This document shows, piece after piece, positions 59,101 to 62,516 of a stretch of 64,000 nt of DNA. The DNA comes from Diphasiastrum complanatum (Eukaryota > Streptophyta > Lycopodiopsida > Lycopodiales > Lycopodiaceae): NCBI GenBank assembly GCA_029204225.1, contig CM055111.1:11357999-11421998 (forward strand), read 5' to 3'. Each line of letters opens with the position of its first letter. Within the stretch, counting starts at the first letter, position 1. The position numbers were made by a program, and so were the translations under genes. Below the pieces are notes generated by a model that made no database searches, was not told the DNA's origin, and saw only the letters and a program-made list of their open reading frames with translations.

Positions 59101-59578
59101 GCCTGTCCCAAATCGACTGCGGCACTTCCAGCGCTTTCGCGAACCGGATTCTCATCTTTGTTGTAATAGATGAGCTGCCCTGCGATGGCTCTGAGCTGTT
59201 ACCGCTTGCCCTAGTTATCAAAATGCTTCGAGGATTCCGAAACCCTACCACATTCACTACAAGCATGTCCTTCAGAGCAAATCCACAATAGTCTTCACCT
59301 TCAATTGCCTTGAGGGTTTTGCTACGACTGTGGCAGCGCATCCTTCTTGACAAGAACCGCTGCCTGCACAGGGCCACATTTCCTGAACTTGCATCCCAAG
59401 TACCCAATCTGCAGCCCCCATTTTTGTTGATGCCAATGCCAGGACCAGCCACCCTTGTCCGCCCATAAAACAAGACAACAAATGCGTCTGCACAGTGAGG
59501 CTGTGCAATAACCTGGTGTGAAAATCCCATGCCAATGCGAGTGACGGCAGGAGGGAAGCATAATCCATTCCCTCCCAT
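20585..59578 (-). CDS. TGD2: TGD2-like MlaD-domain lipid transporter subunit, five exons, about 462 aa
   Basis: Whole-gene entry. Exons on the minus strand are 59578-58826, 48359-48030, 25440-25325, 21086-20996 and 20683-20585. They sum to 1389 bp including the stop. Introns 1, 2 and 4 are phase 0 and intron 3 is phase 2; all four have GT donors and AG acceptors. Predicted layout: a basic, Ser/Arg-rich N-terminal region (1 to about 140) consistent with a chloroplast transit peptide, a membrane segment at about 179-200 (VGLFVLSGFVLLFITLAW), the MlaD domain at about 206-285 (TAVRIRGVDVGSV, VIPRNALVEVNQSG), then a mostly helical C-terminal region ending SLSRLVTD. Family knowledge: TGD2 is anchored in the inner chloroplast envelope, binds phosphatidic acid, and works with the permease TGD1 and the ATPase TGD3 to import ER-derived lipid. 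The Arabidopsis protein is about 380 aa, so this N-terminus is longer. The assignment rests on recalled family similarity over every exon. A related plastid Ycf22-type MlaD protein is the alternative. Confidence 0.87.
20996..21086 (-). CDS. TGD2: TGD2 exon 4 (residues 400-430)
   Basis: A 91-bp exon with acceptor TCTTTCAG/GAAATT and donor GTGGAG/GTGGGA. Joining to exon 3 restores the Arg codon at residue 400 and continues KLNTAILTPDNMELLRQSVL and TLTKTLKHVE, the TGD2 C-terminal helix (KVNSSIMTPEN...TLKNVE in Arabidopsis, from memory). Confidence 0.87.
21650..21990. repeat. two diverged copies of a roughly 180-bp repeat in intron 3
   Basis: Phrases such as ATCTATGCTGCCAGAA, CCTCTATCTATGCTAT and AGACATGTCTGACAGC recur in the same order near 21680-21840 and 21860-21960. 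No coding content. Confidence 0.65.
22829..22877. repeat. perfect 24-bp tandem duplication
   Basis: CAGTCTTATCCACTTCCAGG followed by AGCT occurs twice in succession within intron 3. Confidence 0.85.
22920..25324. other. rest of intron 3, no element assigned
   Basis: Between about 23200 and 23850 the minus strand shows stop-interrupted protein-like stretches (for example KPRGRKHFKNSKWGTLFQES and AKEVDRRSKKSHLNID) that look like a decayed retroelement ORF of unknown family. The remainder shows nothing. Confidence 0.3.
25325..25440 (-). CDS. TGD2: TGD2 exon 3 (residues 362-400, last codon split)
   Basis: A 116-bp exon that is too short to stand out as an ORF. The acceptor is ATGGATAG/GCAGAA and the donor is TTGAG/GTGTGC (phase 2). 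It encodes AELMAGDVAPLLKEMQEGGF and then the region ending TGEDLR. Its length and pattern match the TGD2 segment before the TPEN motif (DAQPLL...DDLR in Arabidopsis, from memory), with no gap against exon 2. Confidence 0.85.
25441..27055. other. 3' part of intron 2, nothing assigned
   Basis: No LTR, TIR or coding motif recognised. ORFs here are short and featureless. Confidence 0.35.
27062..27834 (-). pseudogene. two LINE reverse-transcriptase fragments fused in permuted order
   Basis: Reading the minus strand, a C-terminal RT fragment comes first (GCSALVQMERFSSSYYVHDP, VALYSAETWCPGLSRDT, PHKIILAEFASPPLIVEAIF, ITFIHRVLELDSS). It is followed directly by a fragment from the N-terminal RT palm (MVDHVFTLRTIIEEARHKRE, then the IAVKQSCSLSH and LLYAYDVLLL motifs). 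In an intact LINE these are in the opposite order. The second fragment has an altered YADD motif (YAYD) and frameshifts. Both relate to the LINE at 31.5-34.3 kb. Confidence 0.82.
28291..30365 (-). pseudogene. hAT transposase pseudogene with BED zinc finger and DUF659-type core
   Basis: Minus-strand exons inferred from splice sites: 30365 to about 30120 (BED finger, DPLWDHVTIAAAYG, WTCRYCHQSYTGG, RIKAHLL), 29965-29459 (Pro-rich linker, GPSCEHLRTKGLF, VDQKLEPLRKAW), 28968-28773 (SGCTIISDGWSDTRRRHILN, the hallmark of DUF659 hAT transposases) and 28557 to about 28300 (VVTDNASNCVSMGRLV, CAAHCLDLLAEDVAKIPWI). Joins at CA/GTCTGG and CAG/GTGGTC keep frame. A stop after PCMHS and a frameshift near 29615 break the gene, and no C-terminal hAT dimerisation domain follows. 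TIRs and target duplications were not identified. Confidence 0.8.
30368..30404. repeat. short (TC)n/(CA)n run
   Basis: CCCTCTCTCTCTCTCTCTCT followed by CTCACACACA, directly upstream of the hAT start codon. Confidence 0.9.
30405..30515. repeat. TTCTAA-type short repeats upstream of the hAT gene
   Basis: Many variants of CTAAGTTCTAA, CTAACTTCTAA and CTAGTAACTA. Similar phrases (AAGTTCTAACTTCTAA) lie at 28270-28300 beyond the other end of the gene, which would fit subterminal repeats of a hAT element. Confidence 0.45.
30583..30765. repeat. CA-rich imperfect microsatellite
   Basis: ACACAC runs interspersed with CAGTGC and TCACAC over about 180 bp. Confidence 0.85.
30822..31374 (-). pseudogene. 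LINE endonuclease C-terminal fragment
   Basis: Minus-strand frames give THFGEQLIGLAKAHSLAILN and GLSQWPSSSGFTCHP, then HTVVDYFIHRP. After a frameshift near 31165 they continue FHIMHPTISDHSLLLLSLGH and a region ending NRWYDDEC. ILNG..., GFTC, VVDYFI and SDHS.L form the C-terminal part of the AP-endonuclease domain of plant LINEs. The 5' side is cut by the TC repeat ending the neighbouring LINE, so this older LINE was probably the target of that insertion. Confidence 0.78.
31375..31488. repeat. (GA)n then (GAAA)n: LINE 3' tail
   Basis: About 44 GA units followed by about seven GAAA units on the plus strand, immediately next to the LINE 3' end. On the LINE strand it reads AATAAAGC(TTTC)n(TC)n. 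Confidence 0.92.
31769..32194 (-). pseudogene. LINE C-terminal zf-RVT domain, frameshifted from the RT
   Basis: Encodes GTPREDRLCSVCVMHEIEDE and SHFLFRCPAYYEIWGRYYCL. The C-x2-C...H-x4-C pattern is typical of the zinc-binding domain that follows RT in plant LINEs. It is in a different frame from the RT ORF. Confidence 0.83.
32225..33901 (-). CDS. LINE ORF2 reverse transcriptase (558 codons open)
   Basis: Contains RT motifs in order: NYRTIMISHLFAKVYGSILQ, GQAGFRPGYTTSDHIF (about 168-184), YCFVDFCKAFDSVPRHLL (about 199-216), IGVKQGCPLSPTLFG, ILLYADDVVLLSRTREG with the catalytic YADD, and the thumb region YTYLGVLFSG. No stops lie within the RT, so this copy decayed less than its neighbours. The frame shifts near 32200, before the terminal Zn finger. 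The upstream start MTKTISRVYRRTTKKKK is an ORF artefact, since the endonuclease normally precedes it in the same frame. Confidence 0.88.
   Translation of the reverse strand: MTKTISRVYRRTTKKKKIAYEIGQGKKLMDLLFSSSSGSFWKRFPPRLPPPWITYLSTWVAYATSLYTIPDTPPLPTSCLTDTSAIFTNELIEKAITRLHSHKAKDITSDFPSPWSTNLIHPIHKGGDPMKADNYRTIMISHLFAKVYGSILQSEISTEMDARSLHAIGQAGFRPGYTTSDHIFTLRSIIEEAKAKRERVYYCFVDFCKAFDSVPRHLLIQRLHDRGFQEDTIQAVVALYRRVIGRVRLSGVISPDVVSTIGVKQGCPLSPTLFGLYIDELEHVIRSDGGEGCTLGDLIIVILLYADDVVLLSRTREGLQRHLDALLSFYTRWGLSLNVAKTKVMVFNTSRSFMMRQELLWDGHPLEVVDSYTYLGVLFSGPTFSMRHAAISRVRKGYASLVDLERLCFSSHIRDATSKCRLFDTMVVPSAMYASETWSTGLTATDWTYISRPQICLLSWMIRAKPLVPHQIILAEFAVLPIQIEALFHIVTFIQRLEDLQDGGTHYVVAALSSSRRLHSEGHLFSWYSQACRLLSTLGIQISDLPVGTHQYIRGLLY
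34275..34560 (-). pseudogene. LINE RT C-terminal fragment abutting the next LINE's endonuclease
   Basis: RGHSALVQVARFSSIYYVHD and SPVALYSAETWCPGLSKDT are close to the fragment at 27.8 kb. They end at SWMIGATQSV and run straight into SSFSVHRTTLSDHSYL of the following LINE without a TC tail between them. Confidence 0.75.
35109..35194 (-). mobile_element. LINE 3'-end relic with TC tail
   Basis: Only the terminal 42 bp of the LINE (35153-35194, with ATGCCTTTTGGCAT and AATAAAGC on the minus strand) and a 44-bp TC tail (35109-35152) remain. This is an extreme 5' truncation typical of target-primed reverse transcription. Confidence 0.85.
35600..36191 (+). pseudogene. decayed Copia RT end and RNase H
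   Basis: Broken frames give NQPNEAHWKAANRF, YTNDGDLQLEDHIYRF, DDKDDHRSTPWYSICLGSCV, VSWCNKK, then SNNQSCIYLAKNPIKLARTK, FCNANDQIASIFIEPLSKDK and FRQLLSV. These are the C-terminal Copia RT/RNase H motifs, with several stops and frameshifts. It is the only sizeable plus-strand element inside the TGD2 introns. Confidence 0.85.
36192..36215 (+). repeat. 24-base poly-G at the polypurine tract
   Basis: An uninterrupted G run directly before the LTR start, at the exact position of the Copia polypurine tract. Confidence 0.95.
36218..36717 (+). repeat. Copia 3' LTR, interrupted
   Basis: Begins TGTTGAAATATGATGCC after the poly-G. It is cut at 36717 by the minus-strand Copia element inserted at 36718; the remainder was not found further right. 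Confidence 0.65.
36718..37830 (-). repeat. 3' LTR (1113 bp) with an internal primer-binding site
   Basis: Minus strand: starts TGTTGAAATATAAACC and ends CTACAACA. About 60 bp before its end it contains TTACGACA, then G, then TGGTATCAGAGC (36788-36777), the normal LTR/PBS junction. The last 70 bp therefore look like a duplicated terminus added beyond the original one. The 5' LTR has the same arrangement. Confidence 0.85.
37972..38808 (-). CDS. unknown acidic Gln/Met-rich ORF (278 codons) inside the Copia element
   Basis: An open frame between gag and the polypurine tract. It is rich in Q, M, E and D, with repeated short phrases (VCIPDVCMQSD, MQELVAMPANP, MQDISNDEEDA). It has no Cys-His zinc knuckle, protease DSGA or RT motif, no signal peptide and no clear membrane span. 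The short frame just upstream carries similar MQDVCM phrases, so the reading may once have been longer. It could be a diverged gag linker, a captured host fragment, or a frame kept open by chance. Confidence 0.45.
   Translation of the reverse strand: MSSPQSPASDMQVSIQGESTSSSLQHDQHEGQLQVCIPDVCMQSDSRQNIPLLQEMSNPANPQDEDMFSSIQEDFLSCLQGEPEDGAPMGCMQELVAMPANPWPLVVMLEVTEASLQDQQEELISLCSMLDAKERSFINQETSSLFVELVIDNLQHEAPIIPVQDTKQLHVPATEMQDISNDEEDASFTLGCCPHTTFDLLYLQMVHADPFDIWQNVDEGQSILPATLLPGSMFKDASLLQLATAPLHQQYTGRFCDVSNEPARTMHELQPFPRIGCG
38934..39300 (-). pseudogene. Copia gag fragment
   Basis: VTGQFRKPSLSDSEYDKWSQ, NDIAIGHICLSLSDDLILIH and AESLWKKLEQQYSVEQ are the N-terminal Copia gag (UBN2-type) pattern. 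Upstream codons (WRKQLVDLF-like) lie in another frame with stops. No zinc knuckle follows. Confidence 0.8.
39325..39336 (-). other. primer-binding site of the Copia element
   Basis: TGGTATCAGAGC on the minus strand, one base after the 5' LTR end at 39338. A second, mutated copy (TGGTATTAGAGC) lies inside the LTR at 39408-39397. Confidence 0.9.
39338..40337 (-). repeat. 5' LTR, truncated by the gypsy insertion
   Basis: Matches 36718-37785 in order and orientation, with scattered substitutions and one internal deletion. The outermost LTR bases are replaced at 40338 by the gypsy LTR terminus. Confidence 0.87.
40338..40830 (-). repeat. gypsy 3' LTR (homologous part; full start unresolved)
   Basis: Matches 46455-47140 in order (TGTTAGGGGTGAG, CTCGGCTCTCACCCTT, CCGTAATCGTCGAGATTACGG) but lacks an internal segment of about 190-200 bp present in the right-hand copy. 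After about 40830 the two diverge. The LTR probably extends to 41.1-41.35 kb, where CCCCCC could be the polypurine tract. Confidence 0.75.
41455..42530 (-). pseudogene. gypsy integrase, frameshifted
   Basis: The zinc-binding part AHSGIAGGHFASE...FCQNCDACQR (H-H-C-C) is followed by the core: first Asp in IIIAMDYATKWAKA, second Asp in VSDRGLHFVND, Glu in YPRGNGQAEATNK. All three catalytic residues are visible but lie in different frames. The C-terminal part HERDLKKGDLVLYY continues to QLGEK and a stop near 41455. No chromodomain is present. Confidence 0.87.
42511..43906 (-). pseudogene. gypsy reverse transcriptase and RNase H
   Basis: RT (43906 to about 43290): WLSPIVIVPKKNGNLRVCVD, FSGYNQIQIDEKDREKTAFI, MPFGLKNSPAAFQKVM, FLDDFCLYSDD as the catalytic box, LGQIISKGLSIDPAKIEVIK. 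RNase H (about 43180-42780): HVHCDASQEAVGCVLAQP, NYSTMEREALSLIFAL, VYMDHQPLLYL. A frameshift near 43250 separates the two; the RT itself is open. Confidence 0.9.
43915..44939 (-). pseudogene. gypsy protease and protease-RT linker
   Basis: 44939-44607 contains VQINGGAGVNIISEETYSKL, the retropepsin active-site region, with Asn where the catalytic Asp is expected, so this copy is probably inactive. VRMANHTRDSPAGGIRKV and YPVLLGRP are the usual flap and C-terminal elements. 44589-43915 is the linker to RT (FAWSYDELKGVPKEIYQHTI). Confidence 0.8.
45160..46387 (-). pseudogene. gypsy gag with zinc knuckles, frameshifted
   Basis: 46387-46145 gives the gag N-terminal region (WAAVFQCFKGNKHNDPNIDI, FLAVCQVNHEVEDIRKF). 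45874-45600 encodes a charged Ser/Asp/Lys-rich linker. Near 45540-45450, in another frame, are two CCHC-like knuckles (CNQEGHYINEC, CVICNAYNHWTNDC), and near 45210 a third (CNFCN-RGHGYFNC) interrupted by a stop. Three knuckles is more than usual. Confidence 0.75.
46455..47140 (-). repeat. gypsy 5' LTR (right end unresolved)
   Basis: The homologous block ends near 47140 (GGTCTGTTCCAC). Contains the additional roughly 190-bp segment 46650-46855 missing from the 3' LTR. Confidence 0.75.
47141..48029. other. 5' part of intron 2, possibly including lost LTR sequence
   Basis: No coding. The first 100 bp may still belong to the gypsy 5' LTR. AT-rich, ordinary intron sequence next to the exon 2 donor. 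Confidence 0.4.
48030..48359 (-). CDS. TGD2: TGD2 exon 2 (residues 252-361)
   Basis: A 330-bp phase 0/0 exon. The acceptor is AATCACAG/ATAGCA and the donor is AAG/GTACAT. It encodes the second half of MlaD (VVIPRNALVEVNQSG, ETLIDITPR), the conserved VGPLDPEC and KGEQGVSLDELVGI blocks, and the start of the helical C-terminal part. It is the only host exon in the 33 kb between exons 1 and 3. Confidence 0.9.
48360..49785. other. 3' part of intron 1, nothing assigned
   Basis: Two loosely similar stretches (about 48780-48900 and 48970-49090) share TTCTAAGTTCTGAGGCTTG or TTCCAAGTTCTGAGGCTTG and CTCTTCCATGGKGAGAG, indicating an old duplication of about 190 bp. No coding. Confidence 0.45.
49790..50304 (-). 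repeat. probable Copia-type 3' LTR with internal 26-bp minisatellite
   Basis: On the minus strand the polypurine tract TTTAAGGAGGG (50305-50316) precedes TGTTGGAATGTAAATGG. Within it, three to four copies of a unit CCAACTACTTGACTATTGGCT lie at 49995-50070, and a TATATATATAGT-type box near 49970 could be a promoter. The 3' boundary near 49790 is approximate. No second LTR was found. Confidence 0.6.
50312..50914 (-). CDS. unknown 200-codon ORF next to an LTR
   Basis: An open frame ending only a few bases from the polypurine tract of the LTR at 49790-50304. It contains VMPKEFGTLFYCPYGKKYFR, MMDYKSMFRLIAEFMLVPYF and SPFDLMLHYYAFFSFYMLD, mixed hydrophobic and aromatic, with no RT, RNase H, gag knuckle or transposase motif. 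Its position is where Copia RNase H normally ends, or where an extra 3' ORF would sit. The ATG lies close to the junction with the inverted LTR fragment, so the true N-terminus may be lost. Function unknown. Confidence 0.4.
   Translation of the reverse strand: MLQEQPAEDYGQHGPCWEHFGQQSVEQPITVLCRLLETLQDSKEISYYERKAHASLKSIPLADFCGSTLTLHHDVGTSPILCEQVIDGKVWEDVMPKEFGTLFYCPYGKKYFRMMWEPMMDYKSMFRLIAEFMLVPYFESSPFDLMLHYYAFFSFYMLDMIGDEISTTSVRSLSGDMKFRQQVAFFSFEKLLHVMLCISI
51112..51571 (+). repeat. chromovirus LTR, left arm of a large inverted repeat
   Basis: About 460 bp, nearly identical to the reverse complement of 52583-53034. Ends GGCTTGTGACA, then two bases, then TGGTATCAGAGCC (51574-51586), so it is the LTR next to the primer-binding site. 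It lacks the first roughly 22 bp of the LTR and joins flanking LTR sequence at CTCTATCAT, a short match shared by both partners. Confidence 0.87.
51574..52386 (+). mobile_element. chromovirus primer-binding site and leader to the gag start
   Basis: TGGTATCAGAGCC at 51574-51586 is followed by a tandem CTCGTTCTAGAGAGAGAAA repeat and an untranslated leader with poorly open frames. An ATG at 52364 (MEDDR) is plausibly the gag start; its continuation is found inverted at 53560. Confidence 0.7.
52390..52582 (+). repeat. fragment of the Copia-like 3' LTR, inverted
   Basis: Matches 56457-56650 (GAGTTTGAATAGTCAATAGG, TAGATGATTRGGCCAAATTT, TTTAATCATGTGTTGTAATG) in the opposite sense to the flanking pieces at 50930-51112 and 53561-53686. 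Confidence 0.85.
52583..53056 (-). repeat. chromovirus 3' LTR (474 bp), right arm of the inverted repeat
   Basis: On the minus strand it follows the purine tract AGGAGGGAAGGAT, starts TGTTAGAGTCC and ends TTGTGACA. The adjoining bases TGACA fit a 5-bp target duplication of the Copia LTR sequence (..CACATGACAACATT..). Confidence 0.88.
53070..53560 (-). pseudogene. chromovirus gag start fused to the integrase chromodomain
   Basis: 53523-53280 encodes the gag N-terminal region (MDSVEKTVAEMRAMM, KPTRFAGNTPQHNTDIVVQW, LHKWEEYFDAW). It runs out of frame directly into 53280-53078, which encodes a chromodomain (PNRILDRRQQRLRNRLLQEY, LVTWKGHPLSDATWE) and its tail before the 3' LTR. Everything between (rest of gag, protease, RT, RNase H, integrase core) has been deleted. 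Confidence 0.85.
53561..53686 (-). repeat. start of the 3' LTR of the composite Copia-like element
   Basis: Minus strand from 53686: TGTGAAGAGTAGACAAAC, then CACACATGTGTGGAGCATG and TTCCCACGTGTGGAGG. It stops at 53561, where the inverted chromovirus segment begins, with the shared bases ATGATG at the junction. Confidence 0.87.
53710..54430 (-). pseudogene. second copy of the pol-replacing ORF block
   Basis: Encodes LLMRLSESSTKDTYILEQVC, SLNKIKIAFDYKIRSIM, LWTSQARMQNLDNEHF and YEAWRPRISLFI. The same blocks in the same order and frame occur in the element at 10.4-15.5 kb (SEASKVDTYILERVTSLKKI, VFDMKIRSIMDMVHCMWTSQ, YEAWKPHISLF). No known domain is recognised. Confidence 0.75.
54552..54960 (-). 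pseudogene. Copia-like gag zinc knuckle and protease active site
   Basis: CFFCGKKGHFASNC (CCHC knuckle) preceded by a Ser/Asp/Lys-rich linker and followed by SLIDSGASSHMTSSRKYF, the aspartic-protease active site. In minus sense it begins exactly at the inversion breakpoint at 54960. Confidence 0.87.
54961..55410 (+). pseudogene. inverted middle segment of Copia-like gag
   Basis: On the plus strand: LREIGSCTSAKEAWDTLKSI, EAKNTSRLLTLRNQIFQSYQ, SGYVLRVKDLHRELACIGDN, ELVQVILNGLRDEFDNIVQS, with two stops. It is gag material that belongs between the minus-strand pieces at 55411 and 54960. Confidence 0.9.
55411..55623 (-). pseudogene. Copia-like gag N-terminus
   Basis: MAFMGSILLEQGERLTTSNF, AIWKVRMESILVLQDVMDMV and EEPQVLQEVQKYKKRARMAL, ending HVIKMNV where the inverted segment begins. 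Closely similar to the gag at 11958. Confidence 0.9.
56262..56274 (-). other. primer-binding site of the composite Copia-like element
   Basis: TGGTATCAGAGCC on the minus strand, directly after the 5' LTR end (..AAAAGTACACA). Confidence 0.92.
56275..57074 (-). repeat. 5' LTR of the composite element with an inverted middle
   Basis: The two ends are in minus sense: TGTGAAGAATAGGC at 57074 and a block ending AAAAGTACACA at 56275, with CACACATACCTTAGGAGATC as in the 10.4-kb LTR. The middle (about 56379-57037) is in plus sense, shown by CACACATGTGTGG near its left end and GCTCTTGCCTTAGAATT at its right end. Total 800 bp, close to the 827 bp of the related LTR. Confidence 0.8.
57075..57780. other. 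intron 1 sequence, nothing assigned
   Basis: Contains TATAAATAGGAGC near 57195, a TATA-like box of the type seen in plant LTR promoters, but no LTR ends or coding were found. Confidence 0.35.
57781..57790. repeat. left target-site duplication TGGACGGATG
   Basis: Ten bases repeated exactly at 58473-58482, flanking the 57791-58472 element. Confidence 0.9.
57791..58472. mobile_element. Pack-MULE-like non-autonomous element with a duplicated captured fragment
   Basis: A 682-bp element flanked by a perfect 10-bp duplication, within the 8-11 bp range of Mutator-like elements. Ends are imperfect inverted repeats rich in GTTTC and CGCGTTTCG: left AATGTTTCATGGGCGCGTTT, right (reverse complement) GTGTTTCCTCGAAACGCGTT; further in, both carry GTTCGAAACG. 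The inside holds two tandem copies (about 57920-58120 and 58133-58350) of a protein-like segment. No transposase is present. Poly-T runs border the captured part on both sides. Confidence 0.75.
57911..58171 (+). pseudogene. captured protein-like segment of unknown origin, first copy
   Basis: Reads DVIESLVTSRYIQFHENALE, NAISRGEAVYDDYGHFPQSI, IDTVMDRLLGCENLFMPIAS, TYYKAYGA. The second copy at 58133-58350 repeats it with a 6-bp insertion (AAATTA) after GCTCTAGAG and a few substitutions. It looks like a piece of a real exon (balanced composition, no low complexity) but I do not recognise the parent protein. Confidence 0.45.
58483..58825. other. 5' end of TGD2 intron 1
   Basis: Ordinary intron sequence between the Pack-MULE-like element and the exon 1 donor; nothing else seen. 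Confidence 0.5.
58826..59578 (-). CDS. TGD2: TGD2 exon 1 (residues 1-251)
   Basis: Encodes the transit-peptide-like region, the single membrane segment and the first half of the MlaD domain. I chose the ATG at 59578; the same frame has a TAA three codons upstream, so only a short GTG-started extension is otherwise possible. The exon ends at the donor CCAG/GTAAGA with complete codon 251 (ending LERLDVQVQ). Conserved TGD2 motifs are VWEAGVGLF, RKYHATFEFS and VRIRGVDVGSV. Confidence 0.88.
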
Positions 59579-59870
59579 CCTCACTTATTATTCAATCGCA
59601 TTCCCAACAAAAGCATAAATTATCACCACAACAGCATCAAATGGACAGAAAACGGGTATGATAATTGCTCCAATTTCTGTACAGTGCAGGGAAATCTGGT
59701 CTGTTCTTCGAATAGATCATGTCATCTCGATCCAGCGATGAAATTTGAGAAGAAAGTTACGATCCTTGTCTTCCTCGCTCCTCTTCCTTCCTTCCTCGAA
59801 GACTTGGTCTTTCACGAAGACCCCCAAGAGGGCTAATGTCCTTTGGTGGACAAAGTCCCCCCCCCCCCCT
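59579..59870 (-). promoter_or_regulatory. TGD2 5' UTR and proximal promoter region
   Basis: Immediately upstream of the chosen ATG. A purine-rich stretch (GGAAGGAAGAGGAGCGAGGAAG on the minus strand, 59773-59794) is typical of plant leader regions, and a run of 11 C at 59859-59869 marks its far side. No TATA box or start site can be fixed from sequence alone. Confidence 0.4.
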
Positions 59871-61824
59871 CCACCTTTATTTTTTTAAGTTTTTGGCCCT
59901 CACATAGTAATCATAATACAAATTTGACATGCTTGTGTGATTTTTATTTTATGAATTTATTTATTTATTTTGTTATTTGAATTGAACTTTTTTTAATTTG
60001 ATGCCACTTATTTTTTTCCCATTCCAAAAACTAATGTCCGTGCTTTTGATCAATACATACTTTTAGTTTTCATACTAACAAATACGTGCAAATACGTGGA
60101 CAGGAGCGGGCGATGAGTGTCTGCCTGGGTTGTGTTGTTACTTTGTTGGAGAGCCAGGTAGCCAGGTTTACACGTAGATTTGTATTTTCACGTTTCTTGC
60201 CATTTGCGGGGGTCGTCCGTGTCGCTGCATGCAACGTTTTCTACGTGAGAGGTGATAGGAAGCGAGGTGAGAGGAAGCGTTTGATAGTATGCCAAAGATT
60301 GTCCCTAGTATTTTGATAGTATGTCAAAGATTGTCCCTGTCTCGTTTCAGATTTTGTTCTTGTAAAAAAGTTTGGGTGACCCTGTACCTGTGCGTGCCTG
60401 TACCTGTGGAATTGTTAGTTGTGTGTTGCTGTGGTTCATAGATTTGTGGTGGCTGTTTTAGGGAGACCTGCCTTGGTTTCATCAGATTGTCTCTTTCAAG
60501 TGTACGTACTTTGCTGCTTTTAATGTTTTCAAATCTTCTACATAGTATATTATATAGTCAGAGTTACGAAATAGCTAAAAGACCAGTTACAGAATGGTAG
60601 TCTTTGGAATGTATGAAGGAGAATACCGCTTGGGATATTGTTGGCATCTACCATATAATGTTCTAGTAATTACGGACGCTGAAATGGTAGAAATTTGTGC
60701 AAGCCTTGCAACGATCAATTTGCTATAGAAAAGAGCTTTGATATAATAGATTGCGTCAGACTTTTGCTTTTCAAACTCTCAAGAAAAGAAGAGTAAGTCA
60801 TGTAAATTCAATATAGAGATGTTTAAACTATCCAATTGACGTGTACAAGAAAAACCTCGTAGGCTGGCAGATAGTCTGTGCCAATCCTGAGGCTTCAAGC
60901 TCTTTCTCCGGATGTCGCAAGCGTACAGACTATTATCTAAGCTACTTTCGTGGCTGTTTCTCTTGCCCGCTGGATTGCCATTGACGGCAATATTTGATCA
61001 TTTTAAGCTTTATCCGACATGTTTCTTTGTATATATCTGATGAAGGGCCAAGGACACCTGCTAAATCTGCTAACAAGATTCATGCTAATTTTGACATCAT
61101 CTGCTTGTGGACGTATTATCCTTCGTTTCAATTTTATAAGAAAGGAAGAGAGATAAGAGAGGAAATAAAGGGATCGGGATGGCAGAAGATATGGGTAGAT
61201 AGTAGGATCAGATGCAGATGATGATCACGACTAACAACCGGATAAAATGGAATCCGAGTGAACGGGAGACCCGAGCTCCCCCTTGAATCTTGCCCCTCAT
61301 ATATCTTGTTGGCATGGGAGCACATTTTAACCCTTAACCCCTAATTGGCAATTTGCTAGGCGTGGTTGACGATTTTTATTTAAAAAAACTTGCTTTTAAA
61401 AAATTTCGAGAATGTGCTGATTCAATCCACTCCCGTTGTACCAGCTGACATTTTATTAGGCCAAGTTAGAAACTGAATTCAATTACGATATGACATAATC
61501 ACGGGCCAACTCCCATTCCTTCTTCCATAGTGATCTATGTAATTTAATTTTCCTACATCTGAGTCAGTAAGTGTCTGCAATTGCATTGTCATTACTGGAG
61601 GTCTAGAAATTACCATCACTGAAAACAAGGCTCTCAAGTGAGACGAACGCTCAGATCTTCGGAAAAATGTATTCTTTGCAAAAGGTGGGTAAGATCCTTT
61701 TCCATATTTTCAAATACTGAGACATCAATCTTTCCATTACATCCATCCTCTTTTCAGTTTCTTCTGACAAGTGGCTTATTTGACCAGGCTCATGAATATA
61801 AACTCTTTTCCAAAAGAAAGGGTA
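59871..61824. other. upstream intergenic DNA
   Basis: No gene supported. A 31-bp tandem duplication, TTTGATAGTATGYCAAAGAT plus TGTCCCTAGTA or TGTCCCTGTCT, lies at about 60280-60345. Short ORFs are featureless. Confidence 0.4.
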
Positions 61825-62516
61825 AATATGGTTTACAATACAAAATTGTGTACCCATAGGAACTTACACTTGTACTCTGAACTAAAAGATTCAATTACAC
61901 TTATACTTTGGATACTCATTCGATTGTGACAAACAATGATACCAACATTTGTGACAAACAAAGTTGATAATTAGATTTCTTAGTCGTGGTAGGATTTTAA
62001 TCCTCTCCATTAGAAATAGAATATGGTAATACGGTTTTTAGATTCTAGAATACAAAACACGGGCATGTATAGAATACAACAATAAATAACAACGGGAAAA
62101 TGGAACACTATTCAAAGGAATGTGGTTCATGTACATCTCAATCTGCGAAGTTCAAACATGATCTGCTTAAAATATGGTTTACAATACAAAATTGTGTACC
62201 CATAGGAACTTACACTTGTACTTTGAACTCAAAAATTCAACTACACTTATACTTTGGATACTTATTCGATTGTGACAAACAATGATACAAACATTTGTGA
62301 CAAACAAAGTTGATAATTAGATTTCTTAGTCGTGGTAGGATTTTAATCCTCTCCATTAGAAATAGAATCTTGTAATACGGTTTTTAGATTCTAGAATACA
62401 ACACACCGGCATGTATAGAGTACAACAATAAATAACAACGGGGCAAAATAGAGCACTATTCAAAGGAATGTGGTTCATGTAGATCTCAGTCTGCGAAGTT
62501 CAAACATCATTTGCTT
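61825..62516. repeat. 346-bp tandem duplication, two copies
   Basis: 61825-62170 and 62171 to about 62516 are direct head-to-tail copies (AATATGGTTTACAATACAAA... to ...TGCGAAGTTCAAACATSAT) with scattered substitutions. No coding. Confidence 0.92.

Noticed and set aside
59579-59587. Upstream GTG start for TGD2 (two residues longer)
   Set aside because: Plant nuclear genes normally start at ATG; the ATG at 59578 follows an in-frame stop closely.
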